Source of the DNA: Vallitalea longa
Lineage (GTDB): Bacteria; Bacillota; Clostridia; Lachnospirales; Vallitaleaceae
DNA length: 64,000 bases
Assembly (NCBI RefSeq): GCF_027923465.1
Contig: NZ_BRLB01000021.1
Location: 1 to 64,000 of the forward strand
Direction of reading: 5' to 3'
Below are positions 1-8,449 of this stretch, piece by piece. The position numbers and the translations under genes are program-made. The notes beneath the pieces are model-generated. The model saw nothing but the letters and a program-made list of their open reading frames with translations. It had not been told where the DNA came from and did not search any database. Each line of letters begins with the position of its first letter. Position 1 is the stretch's first letter.

Positions 1-98
1 ATAATAAATGACGTAAGGTACTTATTATGAAGACACCTAAGCTAAAAGTATCTATAACTTATTATTTCGGCATCTGTAAATTAATAACAAGTATTTTC

Positions 99-127
99 TT
101 GCAAAATGAAGCTTTAGGTGTTATAAT
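99..127 (+). promoter_or_regulatory. Sigma-A-type promoter for the rimP operon
   Basis: TTGCAA (99-104) and a perfect TATAAT (122-127) are separated by 17 bp, the optimal spacing. The predicted transcript starts near 134 and reads through a hairpin before rimP. No other good promoter was seen between rimP and ribF, so this probably drives the whole operon. Confidence 0.75.
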
Positions 128-155
128 AGTTTCAGATATAATAATGAGTACTAGA

Positions 156-179
156 AAGAGTGGACGAAAGTCCACTCTT
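156..179 (+). promoter_or_regulatory. Leader hairpin upstream of rimP
   Basis: A perfect 10-bp stem, AAGAGTGGAC (156-165) and GTCCACTCTT (170-179), is closed by a GAAA tetraloop. It lies about 22 nt after the predicted transcription start. It lacks a clear T tract, so it may be a 5' mRNA stabiliser or attenuator rather than a terminator. GNRA tetraloops are commonly stable RNA loops. Confidence 0.6.
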
Positions 180-218
180 GTTATGTATATAAGCCAATAG
201 AAAGAAGGATGATAGAAG

Positions 219-686
219 TTGTCATTTAGAGAACATGTAGAAACACTTGTAGAAGAAATTTTAACACCAATTCTAGAAGAGAATAAATTCGAACTTGTAG
301 ATATTGAGTATGTAAAAGAAGCTTCCAATTGGTATCTAAGAATTTTTATTGATAAAGATGGTGGGGTTACAATAGATGATTGTGAACTTGTAAGCAAATC
401 TTTTGACAGTGAATTTGAAGATAAAGATCCAATAAAAGAACCATATATATTAGAAGTCAGTTCACCAGGGCTTGATAGACCATTGAAGAAAGATAAAGAT
501 TTTGCTAGAAGCCTAGGTGAAAAAGTAGAAGTGAAATTATATAAGTCTATTAATAAGCAAAAAGAATTTGTAGGCGTATTAAAAAGCTACGATGACGATA
601 GTATAACACTTTTATTAGATGATGGAAAAGAATGGTCTGTTGCAAGGACTGATGTAGCAATTATTAGGCTAGCAATAATATTTTAA
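219..686 (+). CDS. rimP: Ribosome maturation factor RimP
   Basis: RimP is a cytoplasmic factor needed for maturation of the 30S ribosomal subunit. The 155-residue product has the usual family length. It shows the signature EVSSPGLDRPL at residues 79-89 between the N-terminal alpha/beta domain and a small SH3-like C-terminal domain. The start is a TTG at 219; AAGGAT at 205-210 gives an 8-nt spacing and no better ATG is available. It is the first gene of a rimP-nusA-rnpM-ylxQ-infB-rbfA operon, an arrangement conserved in Firmicutes. Confidence 0.95.
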   Translation: MSFREHVETLVEEILTPILEENKFELVDIEYVKEASNWYLRIFIDKDGGVTIDDCELVSKSFDSEFEDKDPIKEPYILEVSSPGLDRPLKKDKDFARSLGEKVEVKLYKSINKQKEFVGVLKSYDDDSITLLLDDGKEWSVARTDVAIIRLAIIF

Positions 687-760
687 ATATATTTAGCTGT
701 TTCATTGGCTGAATTAAATACTTTTCTATAAGATATATAAAAATACTGAGGAGGATTAAA

Positions 761-1873
761 ATGAATGCTGAATTTATTGAAGCATTGAATCAAATTGAGA
801 AAGAAAAGGGTATTAGTAAGGATGTATTACTTGAGACAATTGAGGTTTCTTTAGTTACAGCATGTAAGAATAACTTTGGTACTGCACAGAATATAAAAGT
901 GGAGATTGACCGTTTTAATGGTGATGTTTCAGTATATGCTGAAAAAGAAGTTGTAGTAGAAGCAGAAGACAAAAACCTTACCATTTCATTAGAGGATGCT
1001 AAGAAAATCAATCCAACCTATAAGCTTGGTGATATAATAAACATTGAAGTGACACCTAAGAATTTCGGTAGGATAGCAGCTCAAAAAGCTAAACAGGTTG
1101 TTGTTCAGAAAATAAGGGAAGCTGAAAGAGAAGTTATATTCAATCAGTATATAACTAAAGAGAAAGACGTAATCACTGGTATTATCCAAAGGCAAGTAAG
1201 AGATAATGTCATTATCAACTTGGGTAAGATTGATGCAATATTGGCAGACAAAGAACAAGTTCCAGGAGAAAAATATTATCCTAATGAAAGATATAAAGTA
1301 TATGTTCTAGAAGTAAAAGAAAGTACTAAAGGACCTAAAGTATATGTTTCAAGAACTCATCCAGAACTTATAAAAAGACTATTCGAGCAGGAAGTTCCAG
1401 AAGTACATGATGGAGTTGTAGAGATAAAAGGCATATCCAGAGAAGCTGGTTCCAGAACCAAAATAGCTGTATTCTCCACTAATATGGATGTTGATCCTGT
1501 AGGATCATGTGTAGGTCATAACGGTGCGAGAGTTTCAATAATCGTTAACGAACTTAGAGGAGAGAAGATAGATATAATTCCTTGGGATGAAGATCCTGTG
1601 AAATTCATACAATCAGCTCTTAGTCCTTCAAAAGTAGTGAAAGTTATTGTTAATGAACAAGAAAAAAGTGCTAAAGTTGTCGTTCCTGACTATCAATTAT
1701 CTCTTGCAATAGGTAAAGAAGGTCAGAATGCAAGATTAGCAGCTAAACTTACAGGTTACAGAATTGATATTAAGAGTGAAACACAAGCAAAAGAGACTAA
1801 TTTTATAACTGAAGAAGAGACTCTAGGAGCGCTTTTATCAAGAAACGCTCTAGATGAAGAAGAACTTTACTAG
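761..1873 (+). CDS. nusA: Transcription termination/antitermination protein NusA
   Basis: NusA binds RNA polymerase and nascent RNA and modulates pausing, intrinsic termination and antitermination. The 370 residues match the short Gram-positive form without the C-terminal acidic repeats of enterobacteria. In order there is an N-terminal polymerase-binding domain (about 1-125), an S1 domain (about 130-200) and two KH domains; SCVGHNGARVSIIVNEL near residue 247 is the first KH loop and AIGKEGQNARLAAKLTGY near 315-335 the second. AGGAGG sits 8 nt before the ATG. It follows rimP by 74 bp with no terminator. Confidence 0.97.
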   Translation: MNAEFIEALNQIEKEKGISKDVLLETIEVSLVTACKNNFGTAQNIKVEIDRFNGDVSVYAEKEVVVEAEDKNLTISLEDAKKINPTYKLGDIINIEVTPKNFGRIAAQKAKQVVVQKIREAEREVIFNQYITKEKDVITGIIQRQVRDNVIINLGKIDAILADKEQVPGEKYYPNERYKVYVLEVKESTKGPKVYVSRTHPELIKRLFEQEVPEVHDGVVEIKGISREAGSRTKIAVFSTNMDVDPVGSCVGHNGARVSIIVNELRGEKIDIIPWDEDPVKFIQSALSPSKVVKVIVNEQEKSAKVVVPDYQLSLAIGKEGQNARLAAKLTGYRIDIKSETQAKETNFITEEETLGALLSRNALDEEELY

Positions 1874-1927
1874 TATTTACTTCTTTCATAACCATTCTTA
1901 AAAAACATAGAGAAGGGAATGATGAAT

Positions 1928-2197
1928 ATGGCTAGGAAAATACCTTTAAGAAAATGCACAGGTTGCCAAGAAATGAAGGATAAAAGACAATTGATTAGAA
2001 TTGTGAAGACAAAAGAAGGTAACATATCCATTGACAGTACTGGTAAAAAAAATGGTAGAGGTGCATATATATGCAAATCTATAACATGTCTTGAAAAAGC
2101 TATTAAGAACAAAGGATTAGAACGATCTTTTAAAGGAAGCATACCAAGCGATGTATATAGTGCCCTTAAGGAGGAATTAATTAAAATAGATGAGTAA
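1928..2197 (+). CDS. rnpM: RNase P modulator RnpM (YlxR family)
   Basis: A small basic RNA-binding protein of the YlxR (DUF448) family; the Bacillus member has been reported to modulate RNase P. The family signature is visible near the N-terminus: RKCTGCQEMKDKRQLIRIV, followed by GRGAYIC. ATG codons at 1919, 1922 and 1928 are all in frame. I favour 1928 (89 aa), because AGAAGGG ends at 1917 and would abut the first ATG. It lies between nusA and the ylxQ gene, which it overlaps by 8 nt, suggesting coupled translation. Confidence 0.88.
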   Translation: MARKIPLRKCTGCQEMKDKRQLIRIVKTKEGNISIDSTGKKNGRGAYICKSITCLEKAIKNKGLERSFKGSIPSDVYSALKEELIKIDE

Positions 2198-2492
2198 AAA
2201 AGTTTATTCTCTTTTAGGACTATGTCAAAGAGCTGCGATGCTTAGTTCAGGAGAATTCATGACAGAAAAAGCAGTAAAGAACAAAACAGCAAAATTAGTT
2301 ATTATTGCAACAGATTCTTCAAAAAACACGAAAAAACTATTCAGCAATATATGTTTAACCAATAATATCAAGCTTATAGAGTTTGGTACCAAAGAAGAAT
2401 TAGGTAAATCTATTGGTAAAGATATTAGAGCTTCTATAGGCATTCTGGATGAAGGATTTGCAAAAACTATTTTTGAGAATACTCGTAACTAA
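2190..2492 (+). CDS. ylxQ: L7Ae/L30e-type K-turn RNA-binding protein (YlxQ family)
   Basis: A 100-residue protein of the ribosomal L7Ae/L30e/Gadd45 fold, which binds kink-turn RNA. Visible family features are LLGLCQRAAMLSSGEF at the N-terminus, KLVIIATDSSKNT in the central strand and a C-terminal SIGILDEGFAKTI. Its ATG lies inside the end of rnpM (8-nt overlap) after AAGGAGG at 2168-2174, so translation is probably coupled. The position between rnpM and infB is the standard Firmicute context. The precise cellular target is not settled. Confidence 0.88.
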   Translation: MSKKVYSLLGLCQRAAMLSSGEFMTEKAVKNKTAKLVIIATDSSKNTKKLFSNICLTNNIKLIEFGTKEELGKSIGKDIRASIGILDEGFAKTIFENTRN

Positions 2493-2523
2493 TTTCAAGA
2501 CTTAAATTTGCGGAGGTGGTAAT

Positions 2524-4491
2524 ATGTCAAAAGTTCGCGTATATGAAATCGCTAAACAACTTGGACTAAGTAATAAAGAATTACTTTCCACGTTAAAAGA
2601 ATTCGATATCGAAGTGAAAAATCATATGAGCTCATTGACAGATGAGGAAGCAAGTATAATTAATGAATACTATGCTCCTAACAAAGGAAACAAAGAATCA
2701 GTAGCAGATGAGGCTATTGAGGCACAAGAAAATGAAGAAGCAGATGTAATACTTATACCTAAGAATATTACTGTAAAAGCTTTAGCAGAAAAATTGGAAA
2801 AACAAACTTCAGACATAGTAAAATCTCTTATGCTAAAAGGCATTATGGCTACTGCCAATCAAGAAATAGATTTTGATACTGCAACTTCAGTAGCATTAGA
2901 ATACAACTTCCTTACAGAAGAAGAAGAGGAAACAGACATTGTAGAAGAATTCTTCAAGGAAGAACCAGATGATGAAAAAGATCTAGTTACAAGATCACCT
3001 ATTGTCGTTGTAATGGGTCACGTTGACCATGGTAAGACATCTCTATTAGATGCAATACGTGAAAGTAACGTTACATCAAGAGAAGCCGGTGGAATAACAC
3101 AACATATTGGTGCATCTATCGTAAGTATTAATGATAACGATATTACATTCTTAGATACACCTGGACACGAAGCTTTTACAGCCATGCGTCTAAGAGGTGC
3201 AATGGCAACAGATATAGCTATACTTGTAGTTGCTGCTGATGATGGTGTTATGCCTCAGACAATAGAAGCAATCAACCATGCTAAGGCTGCTAACGTACAG
3301 ATTATAGTTGCTATCAATAAGATTGATAAACCAGGAGCTAATCCAGATAGAGTTAAACAAGAATTAGTAGATTATGGTTTAGTAGCAGAAGACTGGGGTG
3401 GAGATACTATATGTGTACCAGTTTCAGCTATAGAAAAAACAGGACTTGACCAATTACTTGAAATGATTCTTCTAGTATCTGAAATGGAAGAACTGAAAGC
3501 TAATCCTAACAAAAAAGCAAGTGGTACTATTATTGAAGCACAGCTTGATAAAGGAAGAGGTCCAGTAGCTACTGTTCTTATTCAAAACGGTACATTAAAA
3601 GTCGGTGACGCAATTATTGCAGGAACTGCATATGGTAAAATAAGAGCCATGATTGATGACAAAGGTAGAAGAGTCAAAAAAGCAGGACCTTCTATACCAG
3701 TTGAGATATTAGGACTATCAGAAGTTCCAATAGCCGGAGATGCTTTCTATACAGCTAAAAACGAAAGAGAAGCAAGACACGTTGCTGAAAAAGTCATAAG
3801 AAGAGACAGAGAGAAACTTATCCAGAATACACCTCAAAAAGTTACTCTTGATGATTTATTCAGCCAAATACAATCAGGTGATATGAAAGAACTTAACATA
3901 GTCGTTAAGGCTGATGTTCAAGGTTCAGTCGAAGCAGTAAAACAAAGTCTGGTAAAATTATCTAACGAAGAAGTTATGATAAAAGTAATCCACGGTGGAG
4001 TTGGTGCTATTAACGAATCTGACGTAATGTTAGCATCTGCATCTAATGCAATCATAATAGGTTTCAATGTTCGTCCAGAAGCCAGTGCAAAAGCAGTTGC
4101 AGATAGTGAAAAAATTGATATGCGTCTATATAGAGTAATATATAATGCTATCGAAGATATCGAAGCAGCTATGAAAGGTATGCTTGATCCTGAATATAAA
4201 GAAAAAGTTATCGGTCATGCAGAAGTAAGACAGACATTCAAAGTATCTAGTGTTGGTACTATAGGTGGTTCTTATGTGCTAGATGGTAAATTCGTAAGAA
4301 ATGCAAAAGTCAGACTTGTTCGTGACGGTATTGTCGTATATGAAGGTGAACTAGCATCACTTAAGAGATTTAAAGATGACGTTAAAGAAGTCAATTCAGG
4401 ATATGAATGTGGTATTATGCTTAATAAGTTCAATGATCTAAAAGAAGGAGATATTGTTGAAGCATTTATTATGGAAGAAATACCTAGATAG
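2524..4491 (+). CDS. infB: Translation initiation factor IF-2
   Basis: IF-2 is the GTPase that places initiator fMet-tRNA in the ribosomal P site. At 655 residues it is the compact Gram-positive form. An N-terminal IF2-N helical domain starts at residue 1 and a second at about 78-130, separated by an acidic linker. The G domain contains GHVDHGKT (165-172), DTPGH (about 212-216) and NKID (about 265-268). Domains II to IV follow, including SVEAVKQSL and the C-terminal fMet-tRNA binding domain. GGAGGTGG sits immediately upstream of the ATG. Confidence 0.98.
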   Translation: MSKVRVYEIAKQLGLSNKELLSTLKEFDIEVKNHMSSLTDEEASIINEYYAPNKGNKESVADEAIEAQENEEADVILIPKNITVKALAEKLEKQTSDIVKSLMLKGIMATANQEIDFDTATSVALEYNFLTEEEEETDIVEEFFKEEPDDEKDLVTRSPIVVVMGHVDHGKTSLLDAIRESNVTSREAGGITQHIGASIVSINDNDITFLDTPGHEAFTAMRLRGAMATDIAILVVAADDGVMPQTIEAINHAKAANVQIIVAINKIDKPGANPDRVKQELVDYGLVAEDWGGDTICVPVSAIEKTGLDQLLEMILLVSEMEELKANPNKKASGTIIEAQLDKGRGPVATVLIQNGTLKVGDAIIAGTAYGKIRAMIDDKGRRVKKAGPSIPVEILGLSEVPIAGDAFYTAKNEREARHVAEKVIRRDREKLIQNTPQKVTLDDLFSQIQSGDMKELNIVVKADVQGSVEAVKQSLVKLSNEEVMIKVIHGGVGAINESDVMLASASNAIIIGFNVRPEASAKAVADSEKIDMRLYRVIYNAIEDIEAAMKGMLDPEYKEKVIGHAEVRQTFKVSSVGTIGGSYVLDGKFVRNAKVRLVRDGIVVYEGELASLKRFKDDVKEVNSGYECGIMLNKFNDLKEGDIVEAFIMEEIPR

Positions 4492-4526
4492 TTAATAGTG
4501 CTCATAATATTAGAAGGTGAGTAGAA

Positions 4527-4889
4527 ATGAAAAAGAGAAGCAATAGAATTATTAAAATCAATGAAGAAATTAAAAGAGAAGTAAGCAGTATAATAAGTAG
4601 AGGCTTAAAAGACCCAAGAGTGAATCATATGACAAGTGTTGTAAGTGTGGATACTACTCCAGACTTGAAATACTGTAAAATATATGTAAGTGTTCTTGGA
4701 GATGAAAAATCTCAGAGTGATACTCTAGAAGGCCTAAAACGTTCAACAGGATATATTAGAAATGAACTTGCTAGAAAAATTAATCTAAGAAACACTCCAG
4801 AAATAACATTTGTGGTAGATCAATCTATTGAATACGGAATCAATATGTCAAAATTAATTGATAAAGTTAATAAACCAAAAGGTGAATAA
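4527..4889 (+). CDS. rbfA: 30S ribosome-binding factor RbfA
   Basis: RbfA is a KH-fold assembly factor that binds the 30S subunit near the 5' helix of 16S rRNA. The 120-residue product has the normal length and family motifs: RINEEIKREVSSIISRGLKDPRV-type N-terminus, then DLKYCKIYVSVLGDE and the helical segment GYIRNELARKINLRNTPEITF. AGAAGGTGAG precedes the ATG. It lies 35 bp after infB and 2 bp before the DHH-family gene, in the conserved operon order. Confidence 0.95.
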   Translation: MKKRSNRIIKINEEIKREVSSIISRGLKDPRVNHMTSVVSVDTTPDLKYCKIYVSVLGDEKSQSDTLEGLKRSTGYIRNELARKINLRNTPEITFVVDQSIEYGINMSKLIDKVNKPKGE

Positions 4890-4891
4890 TC

Positions 4892-5854
4892 ATGAATCTA
4901 CAAGAAATAATAAATATATGTGGTGACAAGAAAAATATTATAATATCAGGACATATTCATCCAGATGGAGATTGTGTTGGTGCATGTTATGCATTAGCAT
5001 CAATTCTCCATAAAAAAGGAATAGATGTAGAAATAGCTCTAGATGATGTACCTGATACATATGATTATCTAGTAGGAAGTAATTACTTATTAAAAACAAT
5101 CAAGAAAGATATAGATATCTTTATCTCTCTTGATTGTGGTGATAAAGAAAGACTTGGAAGCAACTCTAAACTTTTTGATGAAGCAGCTGTAACTGTAAAC
5201 ATTGATCATCATATCAGTAATACCCAATTCGCTGACTACAATTATGTGTCAGACGTAAGTTCTACATGTGAGATAATATATGAAATACTTGATGGGTCTG
5301 ATGATACTGACCTATTGGATAAAGATATATGTGAAGCTCTATATACTGGACTTATATATGATACTGGAGCATTCAAACACAGTAATACTACCAGAAGAAC
5401 CCACCAAATAGCTGGTGACATAATTAGTTACGGAATAGATTTTACTGATATAACTAATAGGTTATTCTATTACAAGTCATACAAATCTCTTCAAATACTA
5501 GGCACTGCCATAAAAAATACTGAACGTCATATTAACGATAAATTGATATTGACAACACTCAGTACAGAAGAACTTGAAGAATATGACTGTAATAAAAAAG
5601 ATACAGAAAGTATAGTGCAGATATTAAATGAAGTTACTGAATCAGAATGTGCCATATTCATTATGCAAGTAAGCAGTGATGAGTATAAAATAAGCTTGAG
5701 GTCACGTAACAATGTAGACGTATGTGCAATTGCCAGAGAATTCGGCGGCGGTGGACATATAAAAGCTTCTGGATGTACAATTTCAGGTAATCTTACTTCT
5801 ATAAAAGAAAGATTGATCAATGTAGTTAAAAGGCAGATAGAGGAAAGAGCATGA
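4892..5854 (+). CDS. nrnA: DHH-family bifunctional nanoRNase/pAp phosphatase (NrnA type)
   Basis: A cytoplasmic DHH-family phosphoesterase. Relatives degrade 2-5 nt RNAs and dephosphorylate 3'-phosphoadenosine 5'-phosphate. Metal-binding motifs are visible: HIHPDGDCVGA (residues 21-31), DCGDKE near 86-91 and DHHISN near 105-110. The C-terminal DHHA1 substrate-binding domain carries GGGGHIKASG near 285-294. Its 320 residues match NrnA length. It begins 2 nt after rbfA and overlaps truB by 4 nt (ATGA), so it is translationally coupled within the ribosome-biogenesis operon. Confidence 0.9.
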   Translation: MNLQEIINICGDKKNIIISGHIHPDGDCVGACYALASILHKKGIDVEIALDDVPDTYDYLVGSNYLLKTIKKDIDIFISLDCGDKERLGSNSKLFDEAAVTVNIDHHISNTQFADYNYVSDVSSTCEIIYEILDGSDDTDLLDKDICEALYTGLIYDTGAFKHSNTTRRTHQIAGDIISYGIDFTDITNRLFYYKSYKSLQILGTAIKNTERHINDKLILTTLSTEELEEYDCNKKDTESIVQILNEVTESECAIFIMQVSSDEYKISLRSRNNVDVCAIAREFGGGGHIKASGCTISGNLTSIKERLINVVKRQIEERA

Positions 5855-6750
5855 ACGGAATAATCAACATCTACAAAGAAAAAGGTTATACATCATTTGA
5901 CGTAGTAGCAATACTACGTAAAAAGTTAAGAATCAAAAAAGTTGGACATACAGGTACACTGGACCCAGAAGCAGAAGGTGTACTTCCTGTATGTATCGGT
6001 AAAGCTACGAAAGTAGCCGATTACATTACTGATACTACTAAAATATACCAAGCAACCATGACTCTTGGTATAGAAACTGATACACAAGATCATACTGGTA
6101 AAATATTAAACCAGAAGGAAGTAACAAGCACCCATGAAGAAATAGAAGAAGCTATAAAATCTTTTATAGGTGATTATAAACAAGTACCACCAATGTATTC
6201 TGCCTTAAAAGTAAATGGAAAAAGATTATACGAATTAGCAAGACAAGGAAAAACTGTTGAAAGAAAAGCAAGAGATATCTATATATACGATATAGAAATT
6301 ATTAAAATAGAAGGTAACAATATTGATATTAAAGTGGAGTGTTCCAAAGGTACATATATAAGAACGCTTTGTGCAGATATCGGAGCTGAACTTGGGTGTG
6401 GAGCTCATATGAGTAAGCTTGTAAGAACAAAATCAAGTCTATTCCATATAGAATCCAGTCTTAAGTTAAAAGAGATAGATTATTATATAGAAAATAATAG
6501 TTTGAATGAAATAATCACTAATGTAGATCAAGTATTTGCAGATTACGGTGAATTAATTATTCATTCAAAATTTGATAAATTCCTTTATAATGGAAATAAG
6601 TTGAAGCAAGAATATATAAAGGGTAATAAAGATATAGCTGAACAAACTAAGTATAGAATATATGATGAGAATAACAATTTCATCGGCATATATAGGACAG
6701 TGATCGTAGACGAAAGTATGATTCTGAAGCCGGTTAAATTGTTCTTGTAA
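5851..6750 (+). CDS. truB: tRNA pseudouridine(55) synthase TruB
   Basis: TruB isomerises U55 of the tRNA T loop to pseudouridine. The 299-residue protein carries the catalytic motif GHTGTLDPEAEGVLPV with the nucleophilic Asp at residue 38, and later motifs QVPPMYSALKVNGKRLYELARQG and CSKGTYIRTLCADIG. The C-terminal part matches the TruB C-terminal domain. The ATG overlaps the nrnA stop by 4 nt, so there is little doubt about the start. It is followed 12 bp later by ribF, as in other Firmicutes. Confidence 0.96.
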   Translation: MNGIINIYKEKGYTSFDVVAILRKKLRIKKVGHTGTLDPEAEGVLPVCIGKATKVADYITDTTKIYQATMTLGIETDTQDHTGKILNQKEVTSTHEEIEEAIKSFIGDYKQVPPMYSALKVNGKRLYELARQGKTVERKARDIYIYDIEIIKIEGNNIDIKVECSKGTYIRTLCADIGAELGCGAHMSKLVRTKSSLFHIESSLKLKEIDYYIENNSLNEIITNVDQVFADYGELIIHSKFDKFLYNGNKLKQEYIKGNKDIAEQTKYRIYDENNNFIGIYRTVIVDESMILKPVKLFL

Positions 6751-6762
6751 GGAGACTGTCAG

Positions 6763-7686
6763 ATGGAATATATAAAAGGCACAAAAGAATTTACATCTTC
6801 TCCTTGTGTTGTAGTCCTAGGTAATTTTGATGGAATACATATCGGTCATAGAAAACTAATATGTAAGGCCCTTCAGCTATCAAGAGAACTTGGTTTGAAA
6901 TCATTGGTTTTGACATTTGATCCACATCCAAGTTTTGTATTAGCAAACAAGGAACCTGTTGACCTTATATATCTACGCTGTGAAAAAGAACGAATCCTAA
7001 AAGACATAGATGTATTCGTTGAATATCCCTATGATCTTAACACAGCAAAGATGACCCCAGAGAATTTTGTTGAAAAAGTTATAGCTGGGCAACTGAATGC
7101 TAAATATGTTGTAGTCGGTAAAGATTACAGATTTGGACACAAACGAAAAGGAGATATTGGATTATTAGAAAAACTATCTTCTATATATGATTATAAACTA
7201 GTTACAATCGATAAAATTGAATACAATGGTAATATCGTAAGCAGTACATGGATCAGAAAAGAAATAAAAGAAGGTAATATCAGTCTTGCTAATGAACTAT
7301 TGGGTGCCAATTTTAGTATAAAGGGAAAAGTTGTAGAAGGTAAAAAGAATGGAAAGAGATTTTTGTACCCTACAGCTAACATAATACCCCATAGATACAA
7401 GATATTACCACCTAACGGGGTATATTATTCCCATATCTACGTGAATAATCAAAAATATCATAGTATTACTAATATTGGTATTAACCCAACATTGAATGGT
7501 CAACAAAAAGTTGTAGAAACACATATATTAGATTTTGATGAAGACATATATGGAGAAACTGTAATTGTTGAACTTATAGAATTCATTAGAAAAGAAAAGA
7601 AATTTAATTCTATAGATGAATTAAAACAAGAAATAACTAACAATATTAATTATGTTACAGAATTAATCCGCAAACACGAGGATTAA
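6763..7686 (+). CDS. ribF: Bifunctional riboflavin kinase/FAD synthetase RibF
   Basis: RibF phosphorylates riboflavin to FMN and then adenylylates FMN to FAD. The N-terminal nucleotidyltransferase domain carries GNFDGIHIGH (20-29) and STWIRKEIKEGN near residue 157. The C-terminal flavokinase domain carries GKRFLYPTANI near 188-198 and ends with a helical tail. At 307 residues it is full length. GGAGACTG lies before the ATG. It is the last gene of the operon; the following 260 bp contains a new promoter for rpsO. Confidence 0.95.
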   Translation: MEYIKGTKEFTSSPCVVVLGNFDGIHIGHRKLICKALQLSRELGLKSLVLTFDPHPSFVLANKEPVDLIYLRCEKERILKDIDVFVEYPYDLNTAKMTPENFVEKVIAGQLNAKYVVVGKDYRFGHKRKGDIGLLEKLSSIYDYKLVTIDKIEYNGNIVSSTWIRKEIKEGNISLANELLGANFSIKGKVVEGKKNGKRFLYPTANIIPHRYKILPPNGVYYSHIYVNNQKYHSITNIGINPTLNGQQKVVETHILDFDEDIYGETVIVELIEFIRKEKKFNSIDELKQEITNNINYVTELIRKHED

Positions 7687-7831
7687 AATTAATTAAAGAA
7701 ATAATTAGTAAATTGTATTATTTTTAGTAAAAATGTTAAAAATATACTAAGTATAGAGATTATAATGTATAGTTGTTAATATAGATATTCTTGGACAAAA
7801 AAAATAATGAAATACCATACAAAATAATTTG

Positions 7832-7860
7832 TTTACAAAAATATCTATTTATGATAAAAT
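7832..7860 (+). promoter_or_regulatory. Promoter for rpsO
   Basis: TTTACA (7832-7837) and TAAAAT (7855-7860) are 17 bp apart. The predicted start near 7867 gives an 84-nt leader containing an inverted repeat. The 7687-7831 stretch upstream is AT-rich and holds nothing else I can name. Confidence 0.6.
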
Positions 7861-7866
7861 TTATTG

Positions 7867-7950
7867 ATGGAAGCCATTGCTCAGATACTTGGGAAACTCC
7901 GACCCTTTCTTAGCAATCGGTGTTATCTAAAATTATGGAGGTAAGAAATA
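7867..7950 (+). promoter_or_regulatory. Structured rpsO leader, candidate S15 autoregulatory RNA
   Basis: The leader contains ATTGCT (7876-7881) pairing with AGCAAT (7912-7917), and inside it GGG (7891-7893) that can pair with CCC (7903-7905). The ribosome binding site GGAGG follows. S15 represses its own mRNA through leader structures of different architecture in several bacteria. That this RNA does so is inferred from position and structure only. Confidence 0.5.
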
Positions 7951-8211
7951 ATGGAAAAGACTAAACAAGAAATTATCGCAGAATTTGGAAGAAATGCTAC
8001 TGACACTGGTTCACCAGAAGTTCAGATTGCATTACTAACTGCAAGAATCAATCACTTAACTGAGCATTTGAAAATGCACAAGAAAGACCATCACTCAAGA
8101 AGAGGATTACTTATGATGGTAGGTCAAAGAAGAGGTTTATTACAATATCTTAAGAACAAAGATATTGAAGGATATCGTGTCTTAATCAAGAAATTAGGAT
8201 TAAGAAGATAG
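7951..8211 (+). CDS. rpsO: 30S ribosomal protein S15
   Basis: S15 binds the 16S rRNA central domain and contacts 23S rRNA. The 86-residue product shows the family landmarks [38 protein letters not shown] and the C-terminal GLRR. It is two or three residues shorter than the most common length, without loss of a motif. GGAGG lies 9 nt before the ATG. It has its own promoter and leader and is closed by a strong terminator. Confidence 0.98.
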   Translation: MEKTKQEIIAEFGRNATDTGSPEVQIALLTARINHLTEHLKMHKKDHHSRRGLLMMVGQRRGLLQYLKNKDIEGYRVLIKKLGLRR

Positions 8212-8261
8212 TTGAATTCTTATTTGATTACAACCTAGAAACCTGTTTTTAGGTTATTAAA

Positions 8262-8287
8262 AGAGCGGAGAAATCCGCTCTATAATT
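8262..8287 (+). terminator. Intrinsic terminator after rpsO
   Basis: AGAGCGGA (8262-8269) and TCCGCTCT (8274-8281) form an 8-bp stem with a GAAA loop, followed by ATAATTTTA. A weaker hairpin, AACCTA (8232-8237) with TAGGTT (8250-8255), lies just before it. Confidence 0.75.
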
Positions 8288-8308
8288 TTAAATTATGAAT
8301 ATGAGTTA

Positions 8309-8337
8309 TTGACACTTGTCTTTAGTACTAGCATAGT
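8309..8337 (+). promoter_or_regulatory. Candidate promoter for pnp
   Basis: A perfect TTGACA (8309-8314) is followed after 17 bp by CATAGT (8332-8337), matching 4 of 6 bases of the -10 box. The predicted start near 8344 falls at the beginning of the inner arm of the inverted repeat described separately. Confidence 0.5.
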
Positions 8338-8421
8338 TAACCTTTAGTCATTAGTTTTTGTTTTTAATAGATAAGCATTTGAAGATGAAAACTAACGACT
8401 AAGGACCTAGACTAAAGACAA
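8316..8421 (+). repeat. Long imperfect inverted repeat in the pnp upstream region
   Basis: The left arm has TTGTCTTTAG (8316-8325) plus CTAG, then CCTTTAGTCATTAGTTTT (8341-8358). The right arm has AAAACTAACGACTAAGG (8388-8404), then CTAG and ACTAAAGACAA (8411-8421). The inner arms pair over about 17 bp with one mismatch and one bulge, and the outer arms over about 10 more. The element ends 28 bp before the pnp start codon. Confidence 0.75.
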
Positions 8422-8449
8422 CCAAAATTATTTGAAGGGAGATTGTTAA

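Noticed and set aside
27-200. 57-codon + strand ORF at the left edge (MKTPKLKVSITYY...)
   Set aside because: It overlaps the strong rimP promoter and leader hairpin, has no ribosome binding site and no recognisable family.
7687-7831. Small gene between ribF and the rpsO promoter
   Set aside because: AT-rich sequence with frequent stops in all frames and no ribosome binding site.
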